Origin: Alsobacter sp045348435
Lineage (GTDB): Bacteria > Pseudomonadota > Alphaproteobacteria > Rhizobiales > Beijerinckiaceae
Assembly (NCBI RefSeq): GCF_045348435.1
Contig: NZ_CP157484.1
Location: 5,084,001 to 5,148,000 of the forward strand
Direction of reading: 5' to 3'
DNA length: 64,000 nucleotides
The position numbers and the translations under genes were made by a program. The notes beneath the pieces were generated by a model. It did no database searches and was not told the DNA's origin. It saw only the letters and a program-made list of their open reading frames with translations. Shown piece after piece: positions 8,468 to 18,368 of this stretch. Every line of letters begins with the position of its first letter. Within the stretch, counting starts at the first letter, position 1.

Positions 8468-10384
8468 ATGGCCAGCGCCGATACGATCCGTTCGCTCTAC
8501 CGCGCCATCCAGTTCCGCGATCCGCCCGCGGGCGAACTGGCCGACTACGTCGCCAGGCTCGATTCCGGGCAGCTCACCGCCACGGCGGCCCAGGTCGCGA
8601 TCCTGCGGTCGCCCTACACGGTCAATTTCGTCGCCCCGGTGGTGCGCGAATACCAGGCCGCCTTCGGCCGGGTGCCGGATCTCGGCGGCCTCGACTTCTG
8701 GGCCGATTCGACCGGCGCGGGATATGTGGACGTGCTGGAGCTGGCCAAGCTCTTCGTCTCCTCGGCCGAGTTCCAGACGCGCTACGGCGCCGGCACGGAC
8801 GTCAACAAGGCCTTCCTGATTTCGCTCTACACCAGCGTCCTGGGCCGCGGCCCGGACGAGGGCGGCCTCGCCTATTGGCTCGGCTCCGGCCAGAGCCAGG
8901 CGCAGGTGCTGAACTACTTCGCCCAGTCGGCCGAATTCACCGCCCAGTCCAGCGCCTATGTCGAAAACTTCCTCACCCTCAACGCCGCCGGCAAGACGCT
9001 GACGGCGGGCTCGCTGCTGGCCCAGTCTCCCCTGACCCTCCTGCCCGAGCAGGGCTTCGTCGGCGGAACCGGCGCCGAGGCGGTCCGCGTCGCCAAGACC
9101 ACGGCCTCCGTCGCGATGGGGGCGGGCGACGACGTCGTCTTCCTCGACGCCATCGCGCCGGGCCGGCCGGGGCTCATTGCGGGCGGCCCGGGCTCCGACA
9201 CGCTGACGATGGGGGCCGTCGTGGCGAACGCCCTGGCCGGCGATCCGGATTCCGCAGCGCTCGTGACCGGCTTCGAGAAGGTTGGCCTCCTGTCGTCCAA
9301 AGTCGGAACCACGCTCGACGTCGGCGCCCTCAACGCCAAAGGCGCGAACGCGATCACAACCGTCGAGATGCTGGAGCCAGGCGCGCTCGGGGTCGTGGTG
9401 AAGGACATCCCATCGGGCGGCGCGCTCGTGCTCGATCACTACTCTCCGAGCCCGATCTTCATCCAGGTCAAGGACGCGGCGACCTCCAAGACCGACGCCT
9501 TCACCATCGTCATGGCCGGAGTCGGCGCTCCGGAGCCGCCCCTCGTCATCGTCCCGTATGTCGAGGCGATCACCGTCCAGACTGCGTCCTCCGCCGCGCA
9601 AATGAGCCTTCTGCAGTTCGAGAGCAATCAGACGACATCCGTCACGATGGCCGGGCCGGCCGGATTTCGATTGGAACTGGCCGCGTCGTCCTTGTCCTCG
9701 ATCGACAATCAGGTCGCTGCCAGCGGCGGGCTCACCTCGGTCAAGTTGAACACCAAGGTCGCCGGCACCTTCACCTATCAGGGCTCGGCGGGCTCCGACG
9801 AATGCGACGCTCGGCTGGCGGGCGGAAACACGGTCCTGCGCGGCGGGGACGGCGACGACGCCCTTTACGGAAGCCAGGGGGGCTCGAACACTCTCGAGGG
9901 CGGATCAGGCGACGACAGGCTGTTCACGGGCTCTGGATCCGACACGGTGAATGGGGGCGATGGCTCCGACTCGGTCTTCATCGGCTCGGGCCAGCATCAG
10001 ATCACCGGCGGCGCGGGCGCCGACCTTCTCATCGTCCAAAGCACGAGCAAGACCGCCATCCCGGTCATTCTGGATCTTGGGCGTGGCGATCTGGGGCCGA
10101 ATCCGGCCGACGTCTTCATCTTCGCCGGCGCGGGCGCCTTTCAGGCCGCCCGGGTCAGCCTTCCGGGTTTCGGAACGTTGAGCAGCGCCCTCAACATCGC
10201 GGGGTCCAGCACGAGCGGCAACACCGTCAAGTGGTTCCAGTTCTCGGGCTCCACCTATCTGGTCCAGGACATCGCGACCGCAACCACCTTCCAGGAAGGA
10301 ACCGACAGGGTCGTGAAGATCGCCGGCCTCGTCGATTTTTCGACCGCCAACTTCGACGGCATGGGCGGATTGACCCTCCTCTGA
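8468..10384 (+). CDS. DUF4214-domain RTX-type secreted protein, copy 2
   Basis: A 638-residue paralogue of the preceding gene, with a clear AAGGAG Shine-Dalgarno at 8457-8462. Residues 10-160 differ from copy 1 at only a handful of positions, and the DNA there is almost identical. The central region is unrelated in detail, and RTX-like repeats recur at about residues 455-520 (RGGDGDDAL, EGGSGDDRL, NGGDGSDSV, GGAGADLLI). The C-terminal about 60 residues again match in pattern (KWFQFSGSTYLVQD versus SWFRFQGSTYVVQD), so both ends are shared and only the centre varies. A role as a surface or biofilm-type secreted protein is inference from the RTX family. Confidence 0.85.
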   Translation: MASADTIRSLYRAIQFRDPPAGELADYVARLDSGQLTATAAQVAILRSPYTVNFVAPVVREYQAAFGRVPDLGGLDFWADSTGAGYVDVLELAKLFVSSAEFQTRYGAGTDVNKAFLISLYTSVLGRGPDEGGLAYWLGSGQSQAQVLNYFAQSAEFTAQSSAYVENFLTLNAAGKTLTAGSLLAQSPLTLLPEQGFVGGTGAEAVRVAKTTASVAMGAGDDVVFLDAIAPGRPGLIAGGPGSDTLTMGAVVANALAGDPDSAALVTGFEKVGLLSSKVGTTLDVGALNAKGANAITTVEMLEPGALGVVVKDIPSGGALVLDHYSPSPIFIQVKDAATSKTDAFTIVMAGVGAPEPPLVIVPYVEAITVQTASSAAQMSLLQFESNQTTSVTMAGPAGFRLELAASSLSSIDNQVAASGGLTSVKLNTKVAGTFTYQGSAGSDECDARLAGGNTVLRGGDGDDALYGSQGGSNTLEGGSGDDRLFTGSGSDTVNGGDGSDSVFIGSGQHQITGGAGADLLIVQSTSKTAIPVILDLGRGDLGPNPADVFIFAGAGAFQAARVSLPGFGTLSSALNIAGSSTSGNTVKWFQFSGSTYLVQDIATATTFQEGTDRVVKIAGLVDFSTANFDGMGGLTLL

Positions 10385-10418
10385 TCCCGCCGGGGCCGCG
10401 CCGCCGGCGCTTCGCCCC

Positions 10419-11912
10419 TCAACGCCGCGTCAGCGTTCGTGAGACGGCGTCCTTCCAGCCCGCCACCATCGTGGCGCGCAGGTCGCCGTCGAAATGGGGG
10501 CTGAAGCGGCGGTCGAGGCGCCACAGGTCGGAGAAGCGCGACGGGTCCGGATAGACGCCCGCCTCCAGCCCGGCCAGATAGGCGGCGCCGAGCGCCGTCG
10601 TCTCGCGCACCACGGGGCGGTCCACCGGCGCGCCGAGGATGTCGGCCAGGCGCTGCATGGTCCAGTCTGACGCCACCATGCCGCCGTCGACGCGCAGCAC
10701 CGTCTCGGCCCCGGCCGCGCCCGGCCAGTCGGCCCGCATGGCGTCCAGCAGGTCGAGCGTCTGGTAGCAGACGCTCTCCAGCGCCGCCCGGGCGATCTCG
10801 TTCGGGCCCGTCGCCCGGGTCAGCCCGTAGAGCGCGCCGCGGCACTCGGCGTCCCAATAGGGCGCGCCGAGGCCGACGAAGGCCGGCACCAGATAGACCG
10901 CCTGCGCCGGGTCGGCCCGCTCCGCCATCGGCCCGGTGTCGGCGGCGGCCTTGACGACGCCGAGCCCGTCCCGGAGCCACTGCACGGCCGCGCCGGCGAC
11001 GAAGATCGAGCCCTCCAGCGCATAGGTGGGCTTGCCGCCGAGCTGGTACGCGATGGTGGTGAGCAGCTTGTTCTGCGACGCCACGGCCTGCGCGCCGGTG
11101 TTGAGCAGCGCGAAGCAGCCCGTTCCGTAGGTCGATTTCATCATGCCGGGCGTGAAGCAGGCCTGCCCCACGGTGGCGGCCTGCTGGTCGCCCGCCACGC
11201 CGCAGACCGGGATGGACCCGCCCAGCAGCTCCGGCAAGGTCTCGCCGAACCGGGCCGACGAATCCCGCACCTCCGGCAGCATGGACCGCGGCACGCGCAG
11301 GATCGACAGCAGCTCGTCGTCCCACGCGCCGCGATGGATGTCGTAGAGCAGCGTGCGCGACGCGTTGGTGGCGTCCGTGGCGTGCACGGCGCCGCCCGTC
11401 AGCCGCCAGAGCAGGAACGTGTCCACGGTTCCGAAGGCGAGCTCGCCGCGCTCCGCCCGCGCCCGCGCGCCGGGCACGTTGTCGAGGATCCAGGCGATCT
11501 TCGTGCCGGAGAAGTAGGGGTCCAGGATCAGCCCCGTCCTGGCCGCGAAGGCGGGCTCGTGGCCGGCCGCCTTCAGGGCCGCGCAGGCGTCGGCGGTGCG
11601 CCGGTCCTGCCACACGATGGCGCGGTGGATCGCCTTGCCGCTCTTGCGGTCCCACACCAGCGTGGTCTCGCGCTGGTTGGTGATGCCGATCGCCGCCACG
11701 TCCCGGGCGGTCGCCCGCGCCTTGTCGAGCGCCTCGCGGCACACCGCGACCGTGGACGACCAGAGGTCCTCCGGCTCGTGCTCGACCCAGCCCGACGCCG
11801 GGAAATGCTGCGGGAATTCCTGCTGGGCCACCGCCGCCACGGTGGTGTCCGCGCGAAACAGGATCGCGCGCGACGAGGTGGTGCCCTGGTCGATGGCGAG
11901 AACGAACGTCAT
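10419..11912 (-). CDS. glpK: Glycerol kinase
   Basis: A 497-residue FGGY-family kinase, the usual glycerol kinase length. The N-terminal phosphate-binding strand is LAIDQGTTSSRAILF. Other typical segments are AIGITNQRETTLVWD, IVWQDRRTAD, YFSGTKIAWILDNV, TDATNASRTLLYDI, VCGVAGDQQAA, and the C-terminal ATPase part LRVDGGMVASDWTMQ. It phosphorylates glycerol to sn-glycerol-3-phosphate in the cytosol. No glpD or glpF is nearby. It lies 115 nt downstream of mmsB on the same strand, probably as a separate unit, and is convergent with the RTX gene (34-nt gap). Confidence 0.97.
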   Translation of the reverse strand: MTFVLAIDQGTTSSRAILFRADTTVAAVAQQEFPQHFPASGWVEHEPEDLWSSTVAVCREALDKARATARDVAAIGITNQRETTLVWDRKSGKAIHRAIVWQDRRTADACAALKAAGHEPAFAARTGLILDPYFSGTKIAWILDNVPGARARAERGELAFGTVDTFLLWRLTGGAVHATDATNASRTLLYDIHRGAWDDELLSILRVPRSMLPEVRDSSARFGETLPELLGGSIPVCGVAGDQQAATVGQACFTPGMMKSTYGTGCFALLNTGAQAVASQNKLLTTIAYQLGGKPTYALEGSIFVAGAAVQWLRDGLGVVKAAADTGPMAERADPAQAVYLVPAFVGLGAPYWDAECRGALYGLTRATGPNEIARAALESVCYQTLDLLDAMRADWPGAAGAETVLRVDGGMVASDWTMQRLADILGAPVDRPVVRETTALGAAYLAGLEAGVYPDPSRFSDLWRLDRRFSPHFDGDLRATMVAGWKDAVSRTLTRR

Positions 11913-12027
11913 GTCTCCTCCCGGCGGCTCGCGCCGGGGCGTCGGTCCCGCGCGGCTTCGTGGCGCCGATCATGGGCGCCGCCGGGCCGGCCCGCAAGGC
12001 CGGGGCGAGGCTTGCGGGAGGAGCGCG

Positions 12028-12912
12028 TTACTTCAGCCCCGCGCGCAGGAACTCGATCACGCCGGAGAAGTCCTTCGCGCCGAAGCCGGCCGCCTCGAAG
12101 GCTTCGTAGATCTTCGCCGCATGGGCGCCCAGCGGCGTCGCGGCCCCGGCCAAGCCGGCCGCGTCCTGCGACAGCCGCAGGTCCTTCAGCATCAGCGCCG
12201 CCGCGAAGCCGGGCGCATAGCCGTTGTTGGCGGGGCTGGTCGGCACCGGCCCGGGAACCGGGCAATAGGTGGTCAGCGACCAGCACTGTCCCGACGAGGT
12301 CGACGCCACGTCGAACAGCGCCTGAGGGGACAGGCCGAGCTTTTCGGCCAGCACGAAGGCCTCGCTGACGCCGATCATCGAGATGCCGAGGATCATGTTG
12401 TTGCAGATCTTGGCGGCCTGGCCGGCGCCCGCCTCGCCGCAATGCACCACCTTCTTGCCCATGATCTCCAGCAGAGGCTTCGCCTTGGCGAAGGCCTCGG
12501 GCGATCCTCCGCACATGAAGGTCAGGGTCCCGGCCGTGGCGCCGCCGACGCCGCCCGACACGGGCGCGTCGAGGCTCGGCATGCCGGCCTCCCGCGCCAG
12601 CGCGTGGGCCTGGCGCGCGCTCTCCACGTCGATGGTGGAGGAATCGATCATCAGCGCGCCGGGCCGCACGTGCTTCAGCGCGTCTCCCCAGACCGACAGC
12701 ACCGGCTTGCCGGCCGGCAGCATGGTGACGACCGCGTCGGCCTCCCGCACGGCGTCCGCCGCGGTGGCCGCCGTCGCGACGCCCTGGCCGGCCGCGGCGT
12801 CGAGATGGGCGCGCGACAGGTCGAAGCCGATCACCCGGTGGCCCGCCTTGACCAGATTGGCGCTCATGGGCGCGCCCATATTGCCCAGGCCGATGAAGCC
12901 GATGGTGGTCAC
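12028..12912 (-). CDS. mmsB: 3-hydroxyisobutyrate dehydrogenase
   Basis: A 294-residue beta-hydroxyacid dehydrogenase. It has the N-terminal NAD(P) motif IGFIGLGNMGAPM (residues 4-16), the substrate motif DAPVSGGVGGATAGTL near residue 115, and the catalytic Lys region around GAGQAAKICNNMIL (about 165-178). In valine breakdown it oxidises (S)-3-hydroxyisobutyrate to methylmalonate semialdehyde, the substrate of the mmsA product encoded two genes upstream. It is 31 nt downstream of the acyl-CoA dehydrogenase gene on the same strand, so it is the distal gene of the operon. Confidence 0.95.
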   Translation of the reverse strand: MTTIGFIGLGNMGAPMSANLVKAGHRVIGFDLSRAHLDAAAGQGVATAATAADAVREADAVVTMLPAGKPVLSVWGDALKHVRPGALMIDSSTIDVESARQAHALAREAGMPSLDAPVSGGVGGATAGTLTFMCGGSPEAFAKAKPLLEIMGKKVVHCGEAGAGQAAKICNNMILGISMIGVSEAFVLAEKLGLSPQALFDVASTSSGQCWSLTTYCPVPGPVPTSPANNGYAPGFAAALMLKDLRLSQDAAGLAGAATPLGAHAAKIYEAFEAAGFGAKDFSGVIEFLRAGLK

Positions 12913-12943
12913 GATGTCCTCCCCATGGTTGTGGACGGGCCGG

Positions 12944-14104
12944 TCACATCCCGCTTCCCTGCCCGCGCCCGATCAGGCTGCGGGCGATGATGACGCGCAT
13001 GATCTCGTTGGAGCCCTCGAGGATCTGGTGCACGCGCAGGTCGCGCACGATCTTCTCGACGCCGTAGTCGGCCAGATAGCCGTAGCCGCCATGCAGCTGC
13101 AGCGCCTGGTTGGCGACGTCGAAGCCGACATCGGTGCCGAAGCGCTTGGCCATGGCGCACAGGCGCGTGGCGTCCGGGGCCTTGGCATCCAGCGCCGAAG
13201 CGGCGCGCCACAGGAAGGTGCGGGCCGCTTCCAGCTCGGTCGCCATGTCGGCGAGCCGGAACTGCAGCGCCTGGAACTCCTGCAGCTTCTTGCCGAAAGC
13301 CTTGCGCTCGCCCAGATAGGCCAGCGACTTGTCGAGCGCCGCCTGCGCGCCGCCCAGCGAGCAGGCCGCGATGTTGAGACGGCCGCCGTCGAGGCCGGCC
13401 ATCGCGATCTTGAAGCCGACGCCCTCGGGGCCGAGGCGGTTCTCGATCGGGACGCGGCAGCCGTCGAAGATCACCTGGCGGGTCGGCTGGGCGTTCCAGC
13501 CCATTTTCTTTTCATTGGCCCCGAAGCTCAGGCCTGGCGCGTCCTTGGGGATCACGAGCGTCGAGATCCCGCCCGCTCCCTCCTCGCCGGTGCGCACCAT
13601 GACGACGTAGAGATCGGAGACGCCGGCGCCGGAGATGAACTGCTTCACCCCGTCCACCACATAGACGTCGCCCTCGCGCCGCGCCCTCGTCCTCAGCGCC
13701 GCCGCGTCGGAGCCGGCGCCGGGCTCGGTCAGGCAGTAGCTGGCGATGTGCTCCATGGTGGCGAGCTTCGGCAGGAACCGCCGGCGCTGCTCGTCCGACC
13801 CGTAGGCGTCGATCATCCACGACGCCATGTTGTGGATGGAGATGAAGGCCGCCACGGTCGGGCAGCCGGTGGCCAGCGCCTCGAAGATCAGCGTGGCGTC
13901 GAGACGGGTCAGCCCCGAGCCGCCCACGTCCTCGCGCACATAGACGCCGCCCATGCCCAGCGCCGCGGCCTCGCGCATCTCCTCGACCGGGAAGTGCTTG
14001 CGCTCGTCCCACTCCACCGCCTTGAGGGCGAGCGTCTCGGCCGCGAAGGCGCGGGCCATGTCGCGGATGGCGAGGTGGTCTTCGGAGAGGGCGAAGAGCG
14101 ACAT
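12944..14104 (-). CDS. Acyl-CoA dehydrogenase, probable isobutyryl-CoA dehydrogenase
   Basis: A 386-residue FAD-dependent acyl-CoA dehydrogenase (start MSLFALSEDHLAIRDMARAF). Typical segments are YCLTEPGAGSDAAAL (FAD/acyl binding), GVKQFISGAG, the C-terminal QALQLHGGYGYLADYGVEK, and HQILEGSNEI with the catalytic-base Glu about 23 residues before the end. Placement between mmsA and mmsB indicates isobutyryl-CoA to methacrylyl-CoA conversion in valine catabolism; a short- or branched-chain specificity other than isobutyryl is possible. The frame is open 24 nt further upstream, but family alignment starts at this ATG. 60 nt after mmsA. Confidence 0.93.
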   Translation of the reverse strand: MSLFALSEDHLAIRDMARAFAAETLALKAVEWDERKHFPVEEMREAAALGMGGVYVREDVGGSGLTRLDATLIFEALATGCPTVAAFISIHNMASWMIDAYGSDEQRRRFLPKLATMEHIASYCLTEPGAGSDAAALRTRARREGDVYVVDGVKQFISGAGVSDLYVVMVRTGEEGAGGISTLVIPKDAPGLSFGANEKKMGWNAQPTRQVIFDGCRVPIENRLGPEGVGFKIAMAGLDGGRLNIAACSLGGAQAALDKSLAYLGERKAFGKKLQEFQALQFRLADMATELEAARTFLWRAASALDAKAPDATRLCAMAKRFGTDVGFDVANQALQLHGGYGYLADYGVEKIVRDLRVHQILEGSNEIMRVIIARSLIGRGQGSGM

Positions 14105-14164
14105 CGGGCGGCGTCCTTCAGGGCGCAACGGGGAGAGCGGGCCGGGGGGCCGGCCCGCTCAGCC

Positions 14165-15664
<1,500 letters not shown>

Positions 15665-15739
15665 GATGTCCTCCCCGAGATGATCGTGCCGCCCGTCAGC
15701 GGGCGGCCAAGCTTTGCCATACGAGTATCATTGCGATCC

Positions 15740-15778
15740 GCGCACGGCTATGCGAGTTTTCAACCCTGATCCGTGCGC
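15740..15778. promoter_or_regulatory. Putative LysR operator between mmsA and the divergent regulator
   Basis: GCGCACGG (15740-15747) and its exact inverse CCGTGCGC (15771-15778) are separated by 23 nt in the 162-nt divergent region. Each arm follows a GATCCG tetrad (GATCCGCGCACGG and GATCCGTGCGCAA), so the site is both an inverted and an imperfect direct repeat, as LysR sites often are. Function is inferred from position and symmetry. Confidence 0.4.
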
Positions 15779-15826
15779 AAACGCCCATAGGGTCGCGCTG
15801 GGGACACAGAGCCGAAAGACGCGCGC

Positions 15827-16723
15827 ATGGGCGGTTTCGATTGGGATGACTTGCGCTTTTTTCTCGCCGTGGCAAGGGCCGGCCGCCTGACCATCGCGGC
15901 GCGGCGCCTCGGGGCGGACCACGCCACCGTCAGCCGCCGCGTCACCTCGCTCGAGGCGGCCCTGAAGGCGACCCTGTTCGAGCGCCGGCCACAGGGCTAC
16001 GCCCTCACCGCCCAGGGCGAGCGCCTCGTGGTCGCCGCCGAGGCGATCGAGAGCGCCGCGCTGGCCGCCGCCAGCGACATCGGCGGTTCGGACCTCGCTC
16101 TGTCGGGCGCGGTCCGCATCGGCGCGCCGGACGGGTTCGGGACGCTGTTCCTGGCGCCGCGCGCCGTGGCCCTGGCGGAGCGCTATCCCGAGCTGGAGAT
16201 CCAGCTCGTCGCGATGCCGCGCCTGCTCTCCCTGTCGAAGCGCGAGGCCGACGTGGCGATCGCGCTGTCTCCGCCCAAGGAGGGCAAGGTCGTCGCCCGC
16301 AAGCTCACCGACTACCGCCTCGCCCTCTACGCGTCGCCTTCCTATCTGGCGGCGGCCGCGCCGATCCGGTCCGCCGAGGACCTCTCCGGCCACCCGCTCA
16401 TCGGCTATATCGACGATCTCATCATCACGCCGGAGCTGGACTATCTGGACGAGATCGCCAAGGGCCTGCGCCCACGCCTGCAATCCTCCACGCTGGTCGC
16501 CCAGATGCAGTGCGCCATGACCGGGGCGGGCGTCTGCGTCCTGCCGCATTTCATGGCGGCCGGGCGGCCCGAGCTCGCGCCGGTCCTGCCGCAGATCCAG
16601 CTCAACCGCACCTTTTGGCTGATCGTGCACGCCGAGCTGAAGGACGTCGCCCGCATCCGCGCCACGGTCGACTTCCTGGTCCGCGAGACGCGGGCCGCGC
16701 GGGCGCTCTTTCTGCCGGAGTAA
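15827..16723 (+). CDS. LysR-family transcriptional regulator, likely controls the mms operon
   Basis: A 298-residue LysR-type protein. The HTH is at about residues 4-62 (DWDDLRFFLAVARAGRLTIA, then DHATVSRRVTSLE) and is followed by a periplasmic-binding-like effector domain. It is divergently oriented to mmsA with paired inverted repeats in between, the classic arrangement for a local LysR activator. The inferred job is control of valine/methylmalonate-semialdehyde catabolism, with a pathway intermediate as co-inducer; nothing in the sequence names the effector. The next gene on the same strand begins about 70 nt later. Confidence 0.88.
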   Translation: MGGFDWDDLRFFLAVARAGRLTIAARRLGADHATVSRRVTSLEAALKATLFERRPQGYALTAQGERLVVAAEAIESAALAAASDIGGSDLALSGAVRIGAPDGFGTLFLAPRAVALAERYPELEIQLVAMPRLLSLSKREADVAIALSPPKEGKVVARKLTDYRLALYASPSYLAAAAPIRSAEDLSGHPLIGYIDDLIITPELDYLDEIAKGLRPRLQSSTLVAQMQCAMTGAGVCVLPHFMAAGRPELAPVLPQIQLNRTFWLIVHAELKDVARIRATVDFLVRETRAARALFLPE

Positions 16724-16796
16724 GGCGCAGCCCCGCCGTTTGCGCGTCGGCCCCGGCATGGCTACGACTTCAAGCGGGACAGAAGCGGGACCGCCC

Positions 16797-17840
16797 ATGC
16801 CGACTGCCGTCGAACTTTCCTATGTGGACATGCACACCGCCGGCGAGCCCGTCCGGATCGTCACCGGCGGCTATCCGGAGCTGCGCGGCCGCACGGTCCT
16901 GGAGCAGCGGCGGGACGCCCGCGAGCGCTGCGACCAGTGGCGTCGCGCCATGATGCTGGAGCCGCGCGGCCACTCCGGGATGTATGGCGTGATTCCGGTG
17001 CGCCCGTCGCATCCCGGCGCCGTGCTGGGCGTGCTCTTCACGCACAACGAGGGCTACTCGACCATGTGCGGCCACGCCACCATCGCGCTCGGCCGCTGGG
17101 TGGTGGACCAGGGCCTCGTCCCGGCGGTCGAGCCGGAGACCCGCTTCGTGATCGAGGCCCCGTGCGGGCCCCTGGCGCTCGCCTGCACGGTGCGGGACGG
17201 CGCGGTCACGGCGGTGCGCTTCGAGAGCGTGCCGGCCTACGCGCATGCGCTGGACGTCAGCGTGGACGTCCCCGGCCATGGGCGCATCGTCGCCGACATC
17301 GCCTATGGGGGCGCGTTCTACGCGATCCTGCCCGCCTCGCGCTTCGGGCTCGACTTCTTCGCCACGCCGCTGGACGACCTGGTCGCGGCGGGCGGCGCGC
17401 TGACGGACGCGGTCCGGCGGGAGATGCGCATCGCGCACCCGACCGAGCCGGACCTCGGCTTCCTCTACGGAACGATCCTGACCGACGACGCCGCTCCCGC
17501 CGACGAAAGCTGGAATCTCTGCGTCTTCGCCGAACGCCAGGTGGATCGCAGCCCCACCGGCTCCGGCGTCACGGCCCGGATGGCGCTCGACCACGCCAAG
17601 GGCCTCGTGAGGCCCGGCCAGACCCGGGTGTTCCGGGGGATATCTGGCGGGCCTTTCACCGGCGCGGTGACGCGCCCGGCTCCCGAGATCGACGGCGCGG
17701 TCCGGGTCGAGGTCGGCGGCCAGGGCTTCTACGCCAGCCGCGGCGCCTTCCTGATCGAAGCCGACGACCCCCTCGGCTGCGGCTTCGCGCTGGCGCGCAG
17801 CTTCGGCGAGGCCCAAAAGGCCGCCCACCCCCCTGCATGA
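16797..17840 (+). CDS. trans-3-hydroxy-L-proline dehydratase (proline racemase family)
   Basis: A 347-residue member of the proline racemase superfamily. The first catalytic residue is kept (MCGHATIALG, Cys about 91), but the second catalytic Cys of racemases and epimerases is replaced by Thr in DRSPTGSGVTAR (Thr about 254). The Cys/Thr pair is the diagnostic signature of trans-3-hydroxy-L-proline dehydratases, which give delta1-pyrroline-2-carboxylate, rather than proline racemase or 4-hydroxyproline 2-epimerase (Cys/Cys). The ATG at 16797 fits the family start; in-frame ATG 16758 and TTG 16740 lie upstream. No pyrroline-2-carboxylate reductase gene is nearby. Confidence 0.88.
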   Translation: MPTAVELSYVDMHTAGEPVRIVTGGYPELRGRTVLEQRRDARERCDQWRRAMMLEPRGHSGMYGVIPVRPSHPGAVLGVLFTHNEGYSTMCGHATIALGRWVVDQGLVPAVEPETRFVIEAPCGPLALACTVRDGAVTAVRFESVPAYAHALDVSVDVPGHGRIVADIAYGGAFYAILPASRFGLDFFATPLDDLVAAGGALTDAVRREMRIAHPTEPDLGFLYGTILTDDAAPADESWNLCVFAERQVDRSPTGSGVTARMALDHAKGLVRPGQTRVFRGISGGPFTGAVTRPAPEIDGAVRVEVGGQGFYASRGAFLIEADDPLGCGFALARSFGEAQKAAHPPA

Positions 17841-17844
17841 CCCT

Positions 17845-17956
17845 CCGTCATCCCCGGCCGGAGCGGCGCAGCCGCGGAGGGAAAAGGGATCCAGCCTCTT
17901 CCGGCTCCGCCCCGCGGGGTGCCCGTCCCGGCGCTCCGCGCCGCCGGGGATGACGG
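17845..17956. repeat. Palindromic dispersed repeat, family A, copy 1
   Basis: A 112-bp element with terminal inverted repeats CCGTCATCCCCGG ... CCGGGGATGACGG. The body contains GAGCGGCGCAGCCGCGGAGG, an AGGGATCCAGCC core and a GC-rich middle. Four more copies are in the window (18045, 18262, 32897, 52418). It begins 4 nt after the hydroxyproline-dehydratase stop. It resembles REP/MITE-like elements that are common in Hyphomicrobiales genomes. The interval 17841-18368 (528 nt) contains only these repeats and a small pheT-end duplication. Confidence 0.85.
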
Positions 17957-17970
17957 CGGCGCGATCCCCG

Positions 17971-18001
17971 CGCGCGGCTCAGCCCCGCAGGGTGGCGCCG
18001 C
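17971..18001. repeat. 31-bp duplicate of the pheT 3' end
   Basis: These 31 bases are identical to 18361-18391, which contain the stop and last seven codons of pheT. The duplicate sits between repeat copies 1 and 2, 390 bp from the true gene end, and is not part of a gene. It looks like a scar of a local duplication within the repeat cluster. Confidence 0.75.
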
Positions 18002-18044
18002 AGCTTTCGCGGGCGCGTCCGGTCATCAGCTTACATGGTCGTCA

Positions 18045-18156
18045 CCGTCATCCCCGGCCGGAGCGGCGCAGCCGCGGAGGGGAAGGGGATCCAGCCTCTT
18101 GCGGCTCCGCCCCACTGGATCCCCTTCCCGGCGCTTCGCGCCGCCGGGGATGACGG
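18045..18156. repeat. Palindromic dispersed repeat, family A, copy 2
   Basis: Second 112-bp copy, same orientation as copy 1 and exactly 200 bp downstream of it, with intact terminal inverted repeats (CCGTCATCCCCGG ... CCGGGGATGACGG). Confidence 0.85.
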
Positions 18157-18261
18157 CGGAGAAATGCCAGAACGCGTCTCAACTCAATGGGGGCGCGTTA
18201 CAGCTTTGGCGAGGGCTTATCGGCAAGACGGGGCGGGGCTGCGGTGCGCTCCCCCCATTCA

Positions 18262-18368
18262 CCGTCATCCCCGGCCGGAGCGTCGCAGCCGCGGAGGGGA
18301 AGGGGATCCAGCCTCTTGCGGCTCCGCTCCGCTGAACCCCTCCCCGGCGCGAGCCCCGCGCGCGCGGC
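18262..18368. repeat. Palindromic dispersed repeat, family A, copy 3 (truncated)
   Basis: The left terminus and body match copies 1 and 2, with one change in the first arm (GAGCGTCGCAG), but the right CCGGGGATGACGG terminus is missing. The element runs into the pheT 3' end, whose stop codon starts the next base. The three copies together could fold into strong hairpins downstream of both convergent genes and may stabilise or terminate their transcripts. Confidence 0.75.

Noticed and set aside
17845..18368. CRISPR array
   Set aside because: The repeats are 112-bp palindromic elements with irregular spacing and no cas genes; they are REP/MITE-like.
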